DNA from: Nocardia camponoti
Lineage (GTDB): Bacteria; Actinomycetota; Actinomycetes; Mycobacteriales; Mycobacteriaceae
Direction of reading: 5' to 3'
Assembly: GCF_014646135.1 (NCBI RefSeq)
Contig: NZ_BMMW01000003.1
Span: 655,025 to 719,024, forward strand
Length of the DNA: 64,000 bases
Shown here: in pieces, positions 8,287 to 16,475 of the stretch
Layout of the letters: each line of letters begins with the position of its first letter
Numbering within the stretch: the stretch's first letter is position 1
The notes under the pieces: generated by a model
What the model saw: only the letters and a program-made list of their open reading frames with translations
Database searches by the model: none
What the model was told of the DNA's origin: nothing
Made by a program: the position numbers and the translations under genes

Positions 8287-9345
8287 CTACCCCAACACCC
8301 GCGCGACCCACAGCCCCGGCTCATCAATCTCGGAAACCAGTGGCAACGTGTCCCCACTCGTCCAAATCGCGTTGAACTCGCTCATCCCAACGCGCGCAAC
8401 CACCTCGTCAACAAACTTTTTCCCACGCACGTACTGCGCGACCTTCGCGTCAACCCCAAGTAGCGCGCGCATCAATCGCTGCACCGGGTTGCTCGGGCGC
8501 TTTCGCCGCTGGTCGAACGCGCCCCGGATCTTCTCGACGCTCGGCACAACGGCAGGCCCAACCGCGTCCATCACGTGGTCGGCGTGACCTTCGAGCAGTG
8601 TGCCAAGCATCAGTAGCCGGTCCAATGCCTCGCGCTGCGGCGGAGCCTGCATCGCGCGCAATAATCCAACGATCCCCTTTGAATTGGGGTCGTCTGAACC
8701 AGGATTCTTGCGACGCAATTCGAGTTCGCCGGTGAGGCGCGAAATCATTTTGCCGAGTGAATCGTCGCCGATCGCGCTGAGCTGGTCGACGTTGTCGCGC
8801 ATGTAGTCGGCCAACCACGGCGCCGACGAAAACTGCACCCGATGCGTGACTTCATGCAGGCAAACCCACAGCCGGAAATCGGTCGGGTCGACACCAAGCG
8901 CCCGCTCGACGCTCAAAATGTTCGGCGCGACAAGCAGCAGGGTGCCGTCTTCGCCGGTGAACGGGTCGTACTGGCCGAGGATGGCCGTCGAAAGGAACGC
9001 CAGCATCGCGCCTGCCTGCACCCCGGCGGGTTTGCCCGCCAGCTTGCTGACCCCGTCGGGCGTGGAAGTGCCGGTGAGGGCGGCTATCGAGTCGGCGGCG
9101 GCGTTGATCCACCCAGCCCGGCTGACGATCCGCGCGGCGGGAACGGGTTCGTCGTCGAGCCGCAAACTGACCTCGCGCACCGGCCCTTCGGCCCGCACCG
9201 AAAGCTCGGCTAGCTCGGCGACGATCTGCTCACCGTCGCCCCGCGTGATGCGCGGCCCGGACGGGGCGAGCACGGCGCCGGTGCGCGCGGCGAGTCGCCA
9301 ATCGACGATGCCGCTGAACGTCTTCTTATCGGCAAGCTCCGACAT
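8287..9345 (-). CDS. zinc-dependent metalloprotease-like protein (Zincin_2 family)
   Basis: A 352-residue protein with the zinc motif HEVTHRVQFS near residue 163. This is the HExxH motif of the Zincin_2 group, often annotated as an F420-biosynthesis-associated or putative hydrolase family protein in actinobacteria. It matches Rv3626c in position between dacB and tilS. No signal peptide is visible, so it is probably cytosolic. Its true substrate is not known, and the link of the family to coenzyme F420 is from genome co-occurrence only. It starts at ATG 9345, 15 bases after the dacB stop, in the same run of genes. Confidence 0.85.
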   Translation of the reverse strand: MSELADKKTFSGIVDWRLAARTGAVLAPSGPRITRGDGEQIVAELAELSVRAEGPVREVSLRLDDEPVPAARIVSRAGWINAAADSIAALTGTSTPDGVSKLAGKPAGVQAGAMLAFLSTAILGQYDPFTGEDGTLLLVAPNILSVERALGVDPTDFRLWVCLHEVTHRVQFSSAPWLADYMRDNVDQLSAIGDDSLGKMISRLTGELELRRKNPGSDDPNSKGIVGLLRAMQAPPQREALDRLLMLGTLLEGHADHVMDAVGPAVVPSVEKIRGAFDQRRKRPSNPVQRLMRALLGVDAKVAQYVRGKKFVDEVVARVGMSEFNAIWTSGDTLPLVSEIDEPGLWVARVLG

Positions 9346-9360
9346 GTTCGCTACCCGCTC

Positions 9361-10773
9361 TCATGAGCACCCGCAGTTGCGCAGGGTGGCCGCCACCGCG
9401 TCGAGTGCGGGGCGACTCACTTCGGGCAACCGGTCGTTGGACATCAACGCGAAAGTGAGCACCCGACCGTCCCGGTCGAGCACATATCCGACCAACGCGC
9501 TGCCGACGCTCAGAGTTCCGGTCTTCGCACGCACCCACCCAGCACCAGCGCGGTTGGCGGTGACGAAACGCGCGGCCAGTGTGCCGGAACCGCCCGCGAC
9601 GGGCAGGTCGTCAAGCAGGGGCGACAACGCCGCGGTGCGCGGGTCGACTTCAGCTTTGGCCTGGGTGCCCGGCAGCACGCCGGTCGGCTTGGCTGCGGTG
9701 GCGATGATGGAGTTGAGCAGTTGGGCGGGCACGCGGTCGTCGACGGACAGTCCGCTGTTGTCCTTCATCGTGAGCCCAGTGATGTCGAACCCGGCGGCGA
9801 TGAGACCCGAGTTCACCGCGTCAACGGCACCGGCGAACGACGCTTCGTGCCCGGTCGCAACGGCCAATTCACGGCCAACCATTTCCGCGAGCACGTTGTC
9901 GGAGTGAACCATGAAGTCGTGCAAGCGAACTCGCAACGGCGCGGACTCCACCTTCGCGAGTTCCTTACCGGGCGTCGCGGCCTGACCAACCCGCGCCAAC
10001 GCCGGGTCAACGCCAAGTGCGGCGGCGAGCGCGCGCCCGGCGTCGAGTGCGGGCGTCGCGGTGCGCGGGGAGTAGTCGGCGAGCGGGTCGATGCGGCCGC
10101 CGTCGATCATCACCGGTTCGATGGGTGCGATCGACCCGTCGGGAATGTCGACCGGATCCCAGCCCGGCGCCATCGTCGGACCTCGGTATGCCGAAACGTC
10201 GACGAGCACCGAGCGAACCTGATAACCCGACGCCTTGATCTGGGCGACGAGGTCAGCGAGTTTCGGCGCGTCGGTGTAGTAGCCGCCTTCGGCGCGCGCG
10301 GTGAGCGTCGGGTCGCCAGCGCCGACCAGCACAATCTCGCCCGGCCCACCGGCGACAACGCGCGTGGTGACGCGCTGCGAATCCGGCAGCGTGAGCAGGG
10401 CGGCGGCGACGAGCATCACCTTCGCCGTCGACGACGGAATCATCGGCTTGCCCTGGTCTTGACTCCACAACACCGTGCCGCTTGCCGCGTCGGTGATCTG
10501 TGCGGCGAAAGCGCCAAGGTCGGGACTGGTCACGACAGGGCCAAGCGCGGCGGCGATGCCAGCGGCCGACGGCATCGGCGCGGCACCCGAAGCGGGCAAC
10601 AGCTGGTCAGCAGGTGTGGCGACGGTCGGCGGTGCGGAAATAGTGAGACCACCGTGCCGGAATTCTGGCGTCCACGGGCGCGCGACAACCGCGAAAACCG
10701 CACCGATAATCAGCAGCGCGACCAGCACCGCAGCAACCCAAATCCACCGTGATCGTCGGCTCAAAACCCTCAT
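9361..10773 (-). CDS. dacB: D-alanyl-D-alanine carboxypeptidase/endopeptidase (PBP4, S13)
   Basis: A 470-residue peptidoglycan-processing enzyme. Residues 10-33 form a membrane anchor or uncleaved signal (WIWVAAVLVALLIIGAVFAV). The three penicillin-binding motifs are present: SSTAK near residue 112, SDN near 291 and KTGTLS near 417. The long insert between the first two is typical of peptidase family S13. It trims or cleaves stem-peptide crosslinks outside the membrane. The ATG at 10773 sits almost directly on its GGTGGAGGG site, so a TTG nine bases downstream is an alternative start. It corresponds to Rv3627c and is divergent from ppa. Confidence 0.93.
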   Translation of the reverse strand: MRVLSRRSRWIWVAAVLVALLIIGAVFAVVARPWTPEFRHGGLTISAPPTVATPADQLLPASGAAPMPSAAGIAAALGPVVTSPDLGAFAAQITDAASGTVLWSQDQGKPMIPSSTAKVMLVAAALLTLPDSQRVTTRVVAGGPGEIVLVGAGDPTLTARAEGGYYTDAPKLADLVAQIKASGYQVRSVLVDVSAYRGPTMAPGWDPVDIPDGSIAPIEPVMIDGGRIDPLADYSPRTATPALDAGRALAAALGVDPALARVGQAATPGKELAKVESAPLRVRLHDFMVHSDNVLAEMVGRELAVATGHEASFAGAVDAVNSGLIAAGFDITGLTMKDNSGLSVDDRVPAQLLNSIIATAAKPTGVLPGTQAKAEVDPRTAALSPLLDDLPVAGGSGTLAARFVTANRAGAGWVRAKTGTLSVGSALVGYVLDRDGRVLTFALMSNDRLPEVSRPALDAVAATLRNCGCS

Positions 10774-10886
10774 CCCTCCACCAACCCCGCGCCTGCCGCA
10801 CCGGTGCTCAACGCCACCACACTATCCTCGTTGCGCAACGGTTCGGCAGAACCGCGTACGCAAGCCCGCGAATAAGAGGAGATGGC

Positions 10887-11375
10887 GTGGAGTTCGACGT
10901 CACCATCGAGATCCCCAAGGGTTCTCGCAACAAGTACGAGGTCGATCACGAGACCGGTCGCATCCGGCTCGACCGCTTTCTGTACACCTCAATGGCCTAC
11001 CCCGCCGACTACGGCTACATCGACAACACCCTCGGCGAGGACGGCGACCCGCTCGACGCGCTTGTCCTGCTGACGGATTCGGTGTTCCCCGGTGTGATCG
11101 TTGAAGCGCGTCCGGTCGCGGTGTACCGCATGACCGACGAAGCTGGCGGCGACGACAAGATCTTGGCCGTCCCGGCTGGCGACCCGCGCTGGGACCACAT
11201 CCAGGACCTTGGCGACGTTTCGGAGTTCCTGCTTGGCGAGATCAAGCACTTCTTCGAGCGCTACAAGGATCTTGAGCCGGGCAAGTTCGTCAAGGGTTCG
11301 GAGTGGCTGCCGCGCGCCGAGGCCGAGAAGATCATCGACGAGGCGTTCGCCCGTGAGAAGGAACAGGGCCACTAA
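10887..11375 (+). CDS. ppa: inorganic pyrophosphatase
   Basis: A 162-residue family I pyrophosphatase, the same length as the mycobacterial enzyme. It hydrolyses pyrophosphate to two phosphates and so drives polymer synthesis. The signature DGDPLDALVLL (near residues 51-61) holds the metal-binding aspartates, and KYEVDHETGRIRLDR and PAGDPRWDHIQD are further family blocks. The frame is open further upstream, but GTG at 10887 is chosen because AGAGGAGA precedes it and homologues begin with the same x-E-F-D-V-T-I-E-I-P. A strong terminator follows. It is divergent from dacB, as in Rv3627c-Rv3628. Confidence 0.96.
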   Translation: MEFDVTIEIPKGSRNKYEVDHETGRIRLDRFLYTSMAYPADYGYIDNTLGEDGDPLDALVLLTDSVFPGVIVEARPVAVYRMTDEAGGDDKILAVPAGDPRWDHIQDLGDVSEFLLGEIKHFFERYKDLEPGKFVKGSEWLPRAEAEKIIDEAFAREKEQGH

Positions 11376-11390
11376 GCCCCGAGTACGCGA

Positions 11391-11427
11391 AAAACGGGAA
11401 GTCCCTTTTGGGGGCTTCCCGTTTTTT
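11391..11427 (+). terminator. rho-independent terminator of ppa
   Basis: A hairpin with AAAACGGGAAG pairing to CTTCCCGTTTT, extended inward by CCC/GGG, ends in a run of six Ts, 15 bases after the ppa stop. On the minus strand it would also serve the small secreted-protein gene that ends at 11433. Confidence 0.88.
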
Positions 11428-11432
11428 CGTTG

Positions 11433-11654
11433 CTAGTACCAGATGTAAAGGTCCCAGCCGTCCCAGTTTTCGACGCATTCCCAGTAGTAGCCGCCGGTGT
11501 AGGACGACTCGCCGTCGGCGCGGCACGAGTACAGGCTCGGGTAGGTGGCGTAGTAGGTGCCGAGCGGGCCTGCCGACGCGGTGCCAGCGGCTACCGTCGA
11601 CACCCCGGCGACGGTAGCGAAGGCGAGCGCGGCGATGGTTGACTTGATACGCAT
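11433..11654 (-). CDS. small secreted aromatic-rich protein
   Basis: A 73-residue protein with a Sec signal peptide: MRIK, a hydrophobic stretch of about 20 residues, then AGTASA-GP as a likely cleavage site near residue 29. The predicted mature part of about 45 residues is rich in Tyr and Trp and contains two Cys that could form one disulfide. The start ATG at 11654 has AGGAG at proper distance; an in-frame ATG further up adds MLTRKQPPQQESP and spoils the signal. I do not recognise the family. It is flanked by the ppa terminator and the MFS hairpin, so it is probably transcribed alone. Confidence 0.75.
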   Translation of the reverse strand: MRIKSTIAALAFATVAGVSTVAAGTASAGPLGTYYATYPSLYSCRADGESSYTGGYYWECVENWDGWDLYIWY

Positions 11655-11729
11655 TGGTGACTCCTGTTGTGGCGGTTGCTTTCTCGTTAGCAATCACGTT
11701 ATGAGTGATCAACCGCCTAAACAGCCACC

Positions 11730-11756
11730 CCTAGGTGGACGCGAGGCCCACCTAGG
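11730..11756 (-). terminator. hairpin after the MFS gene
   Basis: CCTAGGTGG and CCACCTAGG form a 9-bp stem with a 9-base loop, 13 bases beyond the end of the MFS gene. There is no T-run, so its role as terminator is inferred from position. Confidence 0.5.
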
Positions 11757-11768
11757 TCGCTTTCCTAC

Positions 11769-13430
11769 TCACTCTTTGGTGCCCGCCTGAATTCCGCCCA
11801 TCTGACGTAGCGGAACTTCCTTCCAGAACAGCACGAGCAGCAGCGCGATCAGCGCGACGCCAGCCGCGACAAGGAACACCGTCGACATCGAATCGGCGAA
11901 GCCAACCTTGAACGGTTTAGCCAGCTCTGGGTTCAGTTGCTGGATCACCGAGCTGTCGGAAAGCACCGAGCTCGCCGCTGAAGTGTCGTGTGCGACAAGA
12001 CCTTTCGACAACGTGACGTCGGCAGGGTTCGTGCTGTGCAACCCTTCGACAACAGCGTGCTGATATGCCGGGTCTTTCGCTGCCGCCTGCATCTCGTCGG
12101 TGATGTTGGGCGTGATCAGCGAGAACAGAATCGACAGGAACACCGCGGCGCCCAACGTGCCGCCGATCTGTCGGAAGAACGTGGCCGACGCCGTCGAGAC
12201 GCCCATGTCGGCGGGCGGCAGCGCGTTTTGCAGTGCGAGGGTGAGCGGCTGCATCAGGTTGCCGAGCCCAAAACCGGTGCACGCCATGAAGATCATCGCA
12301 AGCCAGAGCGGACTGTCCGCGGTGAGGAAATGCAGCAGGAACAGCCCCGATGTGAGTGCGGTGCCGCCGATAATCGGGAAAACGCGGTAGTGGCCGGTGC
12401 GCGAAATCAGCCGACCCGACAGCAGCGAACCGAGCATGAGCCCGAGCACCATCGGCAGCAATTGCAGACCAGCTTCGGTCGGCCCCGCACCACGCACCAC
12501 CTGCAAGTACTGCGGCAGCAACAACATTCCGCCGAACATCGCCATGCCAACGACGAACGAAATGGCAACGCCCAGTGCGAAAGTGGTGTTTTTGAAGACG
12601 CGAAGCGGGATCAGCGCGGCGTCGCCCATGTAGTTCTCGACCGCGACGAAACCGGCGAGGCCGAGCGCGCCAATCACGTAGCAGGTCAGCGAAGCGGCGC
12701 TTGTCCAACCCCACTGACGTCCTTGTTCGGCCACGATCAACAGCGGAACAAGCCCGATCGAAAGCACAACGGCGCCAAGGTAATCGATGCGGTAGGTCGC
12801 CTTCGGCTTGCGCGGCAGGTGCAACACCTTGGTGACAACAACGAGCGCGAGCAGCCCGAACGGCACGTTAACCAGGAACACCCAACGCCAGCCGGTGATG
12901 CCCAAAATGGAATCCTGCCCGGCGAGCAGACCGCCAAGCACCGGGCCAGCAACACTCGAAATACCAAACACCGCAAGGAAATAACCCTGGTATCGCGCGC
13001 GCTCACGCGGCGGGATGATGTCGCCCATGATCGCAAGCGCAAGCGACATCAAACCGCCAGCGCCGAGCCCTTGGAAGGCGCGGAACGCGGCGAGTTCGTA
13101 CATCGATTGCGCCACGGTACACAACAGCGAACCCACGATGAACAGGCCAATCGCGGTGAGGAAGAACGGCTTTCGGCCGAACATATCCGATAGCTTGCCG
13201 TAGAGCGGGGTGCTGATCGTCGCGGTGATGAGGTAGGCCGTCGTCGCCCATGCTTGGAGGGAATAGCCCTGGAGGTCGTCGGCGATGGTGCGAATCGACG
13301 TCGAGACGATGGTCTGATCGAGTGACGAAAGCAGCATGCCGAGCATGAGCCCCGACAGGATCGTCAAGATTTGGCGATGGGAAAAGCCGGTGTCGGATTG
13401 CTCCGACGGCTTCGTGGTCGTGCTTGTCAC
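11769..13430 (-). CDS. MFS drug/proton antiporter, DHA2 (EmrB/QacA) family
   Basis: A 553-residue membrane transporter with the length and pattern of 14-helix DHA2 pumps. The motif LSSLDQTIVSTSIRTIADDL lies in helix 1, YGKLSDMFGRKPFF is loop motif A and GVAGPVLGG-like sequence marks helix 5. A large extracellular loop of about 90 residues precedes the last helix. It would export hydrophobic compounds in exchange for protons. GTG at 13430 overlaps the stop of the MarR gene (GTGA), with GGAGAACAA just before it, so translation is coupled. The MarR partner suggests substrate-induced de-repression. The exact substrate is unknown. Confidence 0.9.
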   Translation of the reverse strand: MTSTTTKPSEQSDTGFSHRQILTILSGLMLGMLLSSLDQTIVSTSIRTIADDLQGYSLQAWATTAYLITATISTPLYGKLSDMFGRKPFFLTAIGLFIVGSLLCTVAQSMYELAAFRAFQGLGAGGLMSLALAIMGDIIPPRERARYQGYFLAVFGISSVAGPVLGGLLAGQDSILGITGWRWVFLVNVPFGLLALVVVTKVLHLPRKPKATYRIDYLGAVVLSIGLVPLLIVAEQGRQWGWTSAASLTCYVIGALGLAGFVAVENYMGDAALIPLRVFKNTTFALGVAISFVVGMAMFGGMLLLPQYLQVVRGAGPTEAGLQLLPMVLGLMLGSLLSGRLISRTGHYRVFPIIGGTALTSGLFLLHFLTADSPLWLAMIFMACTGFGLGNLMQPLTLALQNALPPADMGVSTASATFFRQIGGTLGAAVFLSILFSLITPNITDEMQAAAKDPAYQHAVVEGLHSTNPADVTLSKGLVAHDTSAASSVLSDSSVIQQLNPELAKPFKVGFADSMSTVFLVAAGVALIALLLVLFWKEVPLRQMGGIQAGTKE

Positions 13431-13909
13431 TTGTTCTCCGTCGATTTCAAGATGGGATTGCGCGCGGCGAGGGTGGGCCGGGCGTTGTCGTAGTCGGTCA
13501 CGTACCGCGTGAGCAGACGCGCGAAGGTCGCGAGGTCGTCGGGCGACCATCCCTCGGTGACGAGCGCGACGCCTTCGTGGCGTCGCTCGCGAATGCGTTC
13601 GGCGACCTCATGACCCTTTTCGGTCACTTCGAGCAGCGTCGCGCGACCGTCGTCGGGGTCGGCGGTGCGTCGCACCAGGCCATTGTCGACGAGTTGCGCC
13701 ACCTGGCGGCTCACCGTTGACGCGTCGGAATACACCGCTTCGGCCAGCGCGCCCGAGCGCATCGGCCCGTCGCAGAGCAGCCGAAATAGCACGACGAAGC
13801 CGGCAGGATCGATGCCGAATCGCTCTTTGGCCTGGGCGAGCATGCGGTCGCGTAGCCGATGCAACCGGACGAGTTGGGTCGCGATCGCATCGATCGACGG
13901 GTCAGTCAT
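13427..13909 (-). CDS. MarR family regulator of the adjacent efflux pump
   Basis: A 160-residue winged-helix repressor. The recognition region DASTVSRQVAQLVDNGLVRRT is followed by the wing DPDDGRATLLEVTEKG, both typical of MarR. The start ATG at 13909 is preferred over one further upstream because it follows AAAGGTGG closely and gives the usual length. It is translationally coupled to the MFS gene through a GTGA overlap, so it most likely represses its own operon until a toxic ligand binds. A dyad, GCTTGC...GCAAGC, with a TGCAATTAGTTGTAT centre lies just upstream (about 13921-13953) and is a candidate operator. Confidence 0.88.
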   Translation of the reverse strand: MTDPSIDAIATQLVRLHRLRDRMLAQAKERFGIDPAGFVVLFRLLCDGPMRSGALAEAVYSDASTVSRQVAQLVDNGLVRRTADPDDGRATLLEVTEKGHEVAERIRERRHEGVALVTEGWSPDDLATFARLLTRYVTDYDNARPTLAARNPILKSTENK

Positions 13910-13964
13910 CTGCCACCTTTGCTTGCAGCATGCAATTAGTTGTATGGCGCAAGCATATGGGCGG

Positions 13965-13986
13965 AACGGTTGCCGTGGCAACCGTT
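13965..13986. promoter_or_regulatory. perfect 22-bp palindrome between MarR and crotonase genes
   Basis: AACGGTTGCC and GGCAACCGTT are perfect arms around a central GT. The site is 56 bases upstream of the MarR start and 11 bases downstream of the crotonase stop. It could be an operator or a terminator hairpin of the crotonase gene; no T-run follows on the minus strand. Confidence 0.55.
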
Positions 13987-13996
13987 TAACTAGGTT

Positions 13997-14818
13997 TTAC
14001 TCGCCCTTGAAGTCGGGCTCGCGCTTCTGGAAGATCGCAGTGATGGCCTCGGTGAGGTCGTTCGACGGCAGGAACGCGGCGTTCCACGTCGACACGTACC
14101 GCAACCCGTCGGTGACGGCTGGCCGCGTGCGGTGCTCAAGCACGTCCTTGATGCCCTGGACGACGAGCGGCGGGTTGGCGGCGATCTCGGCGGCCATCGC
14201 GTCGGCGGCGGCGAGCACTGCTTCCTGGTCGGGGTAGACGTCGTTGACGAGACCAATGCGCTCGGCACGCTCGGCGTCGATATCCTTTGCGGTGTAAGCC
14301 AATTCGCGCAGATGACCTTCGCCGATGATGCCGGGAAGACGTTGCAGCGAACCGATATCGGCGACGATCGCGACCTTCGCTTCACGCAGCGAGAACTTCG
14401 CGTCGGCGCTTGCCAGGCGGATATCGGCGGCGGCGATGAGGTCGAGCGCGCCACCGATGCACCAGCCGGAGATGGCCGCGATCACCGGTTTGGTGCAGTC
14501 AGCGACGGCCGTCACCGATGCCTGCATGCGCCGAATCTCATGCAGGAAATCGGTGCGCGGGGCGGCCTTGGCGTCGGGCGCGAGGACCGGGGCGAGGGTG
14601 GCCGCGATGGCGGGCAGGTCGAGGCCGAACGAGAAATGCTTGCCCGAGCCCGTGAGGACAACCGCGCGCACGTCGGGGTTCGCGCTGAGTTCGGCGAAAA
14701 TCAGCGGCAGTTCGCGCCAGAAATCCGGGCCCTGCGCGTTGCCCTTGCCGGGGCCGGTGAGCGTGACCCGAGCTACGTGGTTCGCGATGTCGACGGTGAA
14801 CGCCTGCCAATCAGTCAT
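13997..14818 (-). CDS. crotonase family protein, dienoyl-CoA isomerase-like (EchA21 type)
   Basis: A 273-residue enoyl-CoA hydratase/isomerase superfamily protein. The oxyanion-hole regions are GSGKHFSFGLDLPA and ISGWCIGGALDLIAAADIRLAS. The stretch REAKVAIVADIGSLQRLPGIIG closely resembles the REVDVGLAADVGTLQRLPKVIG active site of delta(3,5)-delta(2,4)-dienoyl-CoA isomerase, including its second-half acidic residue. It would therefore shift double bonds in beta-oxidation of unsaturated fatty acids rather than act as a plain hydratase. Mycobacteria keep EchA21 (Rv3774) near the aminotransferase Rv3778c, and an aminotransferase of that type is 2 kb away here. The start ATG is at 14818. Confidence 0.82.
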   Translation of the reverse strand: MTDWQAFTVDIANHVARVTLTGPGKGNAQGPDFWRELPLIFAELSANPDVRAVVLTGSGKHFSFGLDLPAIAATLAPVLAPDAKAAPRTDFLHEIRRMQASVTAVADCTKPVIAAISGWCIGGALDLIAAADIRLASADAKFSLREAKVAIVADIGSLQRLPGIIGEGHLRELAYTAKDIDAERAERIGLVNDVYPDQEAVLAAADAMAAEIAANPPLVVQGIKDVLEHRTRPAVTDGLRYVSTWNAAFLPSNDLTEAITAIFQKREPDFKGE

Positions 14819-14937
14819 GTATCGAATTATGTCGTTACCGGCGGGTACCGACGATGGCGCGTCGGCGACTTTTGATCATGTGCGCCAAATATGAACTCTC
14901 ACCGCATATTTACCGACCGCGACCTACTCTGGATCTC

Positions 14938-15414
14938 ATGCGCAGGTCGTCTCTTCCGCCAGTCGCATGTCGAGTCGCGGACACGCTCATCGCCCGAGGT
15001 CATCACGGCGTCATCGTCTCCCCCGATACGCCAGCACCCACCGCTGTCGACGCCGCGCGCGCGTTCGGCGCGGGACCAACCGAGATCACCCGGTCGCAGG
15101 TCTTCCTGCTCGACGACGACCCGGTTTTGTTGCTCGTCGCCGATCATCACCAGATCGATTTGGTGCGCATTGGTGAGCGGTTGGCTGGCAAGTTGACGCA
15201 GGCACCTACCGCGTTGGTTGAGCGGGTAACCGGCCAGCCGATCGACGGCACCGCGCCGGTTGGTCACCCGACCAACCTGCCGACGTGGGTCGACACCGCG
15301 CTCGCCGAGCACCCCGAAGTGTGGGCAGCGGGCGGTCATCCGAACACGGTGTTCCGCACCAACTTCCGCGAATTAGTGCGCATTACGGCGGGTTTGCCGC
15401 TTGAGGTGGACTGA
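14938..15414 (+). CDS. YbaK/aminoacyl-tRNA deacylase-like protein
   Basis: A 158-residue YbaK-domain protein, the fold that clears mischarged amino acids from tRNA. The family features are the SQVFLLDDDPVLLLVADHHQIDL core and the C-terminal GHPNTVFRTNFRELVRITAGLPLEV motif. A conserved Lys expected in many deacylases is not obvious in the usual place, so the activity is unproven. The ATG at 14938 is preferred over in-frame starts further upstream because it fits the domain length; TACTCT ends 7 bases before it, which would make the message leaderless. It is divergent from the crotonase gene and 33 bases ahead of the flavin reductase gene. Confidence 0.75.
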   Translation: MRRSSLPPVACRVADTLIARGHHGVIVSPDTPAPTAVDAARAFGAGPTEITRSQVFLLDDDPVLLLVADHHQIDLVRIGERLAGKLTQAPTALVERVTGQPIDGTAPVGHPTNLPTWVDTALAEHPEVWAAGGHPNTVFRTNFRELVRITAGLPLEVD

Positions 15415-15447
15415 GCTGGCCGGGCTGTCGGGCGTAAATTGGGCCGG

Positions 15448-16002
15448 GTGGGCGATGTTGTACGACCTTCACCGGGCGAACTGGTGGTTCCTGACGACCT
15501 GAGCGGAATCACCGCCGAGCAGTACCGCGCGTCGATGCGCCACTACCCGGCGGGGGTAACGGTGGTCACCCTGGGTGGCGCTGACGGCCCGGTCGGCTTC
15601 ACCGCGACATCGTTCGCGTCGCTGTCGCTTGAGCCGCCGCTGGTGTCGTTCAATATCGCGCATACGTCGTCGAGCATCGACGCCCTGCGCAAAGCAGACA
15701 GCGTAGTAATCCACTTTTTAGGCGAACACCAACAGCACTTGGCGCACCGCTTCTCCCGAACCGCCGCCGACCGCTTCACCGACCACAGCCTGTGGACCCC
15801 GTTGGACACGGGCGAGCCCGTCCTCCACGGCACCCCGATCTGGTTGCGCGCGACAATGCACAGCTTGATCGACCTTGGCGACCACACATTGGCCGTTGGC
15901 CTGGTCACGCGGGTGCACGACGAAACCAACGAGTCGCCGTCGGCGGCCCCGCTGCTGTATTACAACGGCGAATACCACCGCCCGACGAAATTGGATGGGT
16001 GA
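15448..16002 (+). CDS. flavin reductase domain protein
   Basis: A protein of about 184 residues in the HpaC/FMN-binding split-barrel family, which reduces free flavin with NAD(P)H for a partner monooxygenase. Diagnostic stretches are YRASMRHYPAGVTVVTLGG, GFTATSFASLSLEPPLVSFNI and the terminal LLYYNGEYH. The start is uncertain: GTG at 15448 is taken because TAAATT at 15435-15440 would act as a -10 for a leaderless message, while a TTG nine bases upstream is also in frame. No monooxygenase is adjacent, so its partner is elsewhere or it works alone. Confidence 0.85.
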   Translation: MGDVVRPSPGELVVPDDLSGITAEQYRASMRHYPAGVTVVTLGGADGPVGFTATSFASLSLEPPLVSFNIAHTSSSIDALRKADSVVIHFLGEHQQHLAHRFSRTAADRFTDHSLWTPLDTGEPVLHGTPIWLRATMHSLIDLGDHTLAVGLVTRVHDETNESPSAAPLLYYNGEYHRPTKLDG

Positions 16003-16024
16003 GCGGGCTTACCTCGCACTGACC

Positions 16025-16123
16025 GCAACCACCCGGTTGCTACATGACTGGCATTTTCGTGCACATTCGCAGGCAAACCCCGAAATTCGGCCTGTTCCGT
16101 CCCGAACCCGCACGAAAATGCCA
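16025..16123 (+). repeat. 99-bp composite inverted-repeat element, copy 2
   Basis: Hairpin GCAACC-ACCC-GGTTGC (16025-16040), an 8-base spacer, then a 75-bp unit (16049-16123) whose ends are TGGCATTTTCGTGCAC and GCACGAAAATGCCA. The length and the order of parts are identical to copy 1 at 8164-8262, but the orientation is reversed. The inner third differs while the ends are conserved, which suggests that the folded structure is what is kept. It lies between the flavin reductase and the toxin-antitoxin promoter. Confidence 0.88.
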
Positions 16124-16180
16124 ACCCCACGACGTGGACTTGCCCGCGCGTCCCGCAGCTATTTACCTCAGACTTCCAAA

Positions 16181-16202
16181 GTCGTACAATATTTTGTACG
16201 AC
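16181..16202. promoter_or_regulatory. operator/promoter of the toxin-antitoxin operon
   Basis: A perfect dyad with 9-bp arms, GTCGTACAA and TTGTACGAC, surrounds four bases, 15 bases before the antitoxin start. TGTAC/GTACA cores are typical operator elements of YefM/Phd antitoxins. TACAAT at 16185-16190 inside the dyad is a good -10, with TTTACC at 16163-16168 as a possible -35, so binding would block the promoter. Confidence 0.8.
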
Positions 16203-16217
16203 CTATGTGAGGGAACC

Positions 16218-16475
16218 ATGACTGCGCTACCGATCTCGACCGCACGCCAAAACCTGTTCAAGCTAGTTCAGCAGGTGAATGACGACCACGACGTCGTAAC
16301 CGTCGTGACGAAGTCTGGCGAAAATGCCGTCCTGGTAGCGGAATCCGACTGGAATTCCATCCAGGAGACGCTCTACGTGCTTGCCACCCACGGTGGCGTC
16401 GAGCTGCTTGAGTCCGCCCGAGCTGGATACGAGGGCAAGTTCACCGCACACGAACTGATCGATCCCGATGTCTGA
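16218..16475 (+). CDS. YefM/Phd family antitoxin
   Basis: An 85-residue antitoxin. MTALPISTARQNLFKLVQQV is the classic DNA-binding start of the Phd/YefM family, followed by VVTKSGENAVLVAESDWNSIQETLYVL. The C-terminal part (about residues 55-85) would wrap around and neutralise the toxin. It should also bind the palindrome just upstream and repress its own operon. The toxin gene overlaps its end by eight bases, so the two are translated together. Found alone, with no other mobile gene nearby except the inverted-repeat element to the left. Confidence 0.92.
   Translation: MTALPISTARQNLFKLVQQVNDDHDVVTVVTKSGENAVLVAESDWNSIQETLYVLATHGGVELLESARAGYEGKFTAHELIDPDV

Noticed and set aside
11988..13193. 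A 401-codon frame opposite the MFS gene
   Set aside because: Arg/His/Gln-rich antisense shadow of a clear membrane transporter.
15448..16002. Flavin reductase as partner of an adjacent monooxygenase
   Set aside because: No monooxygenase gene is found on either side.
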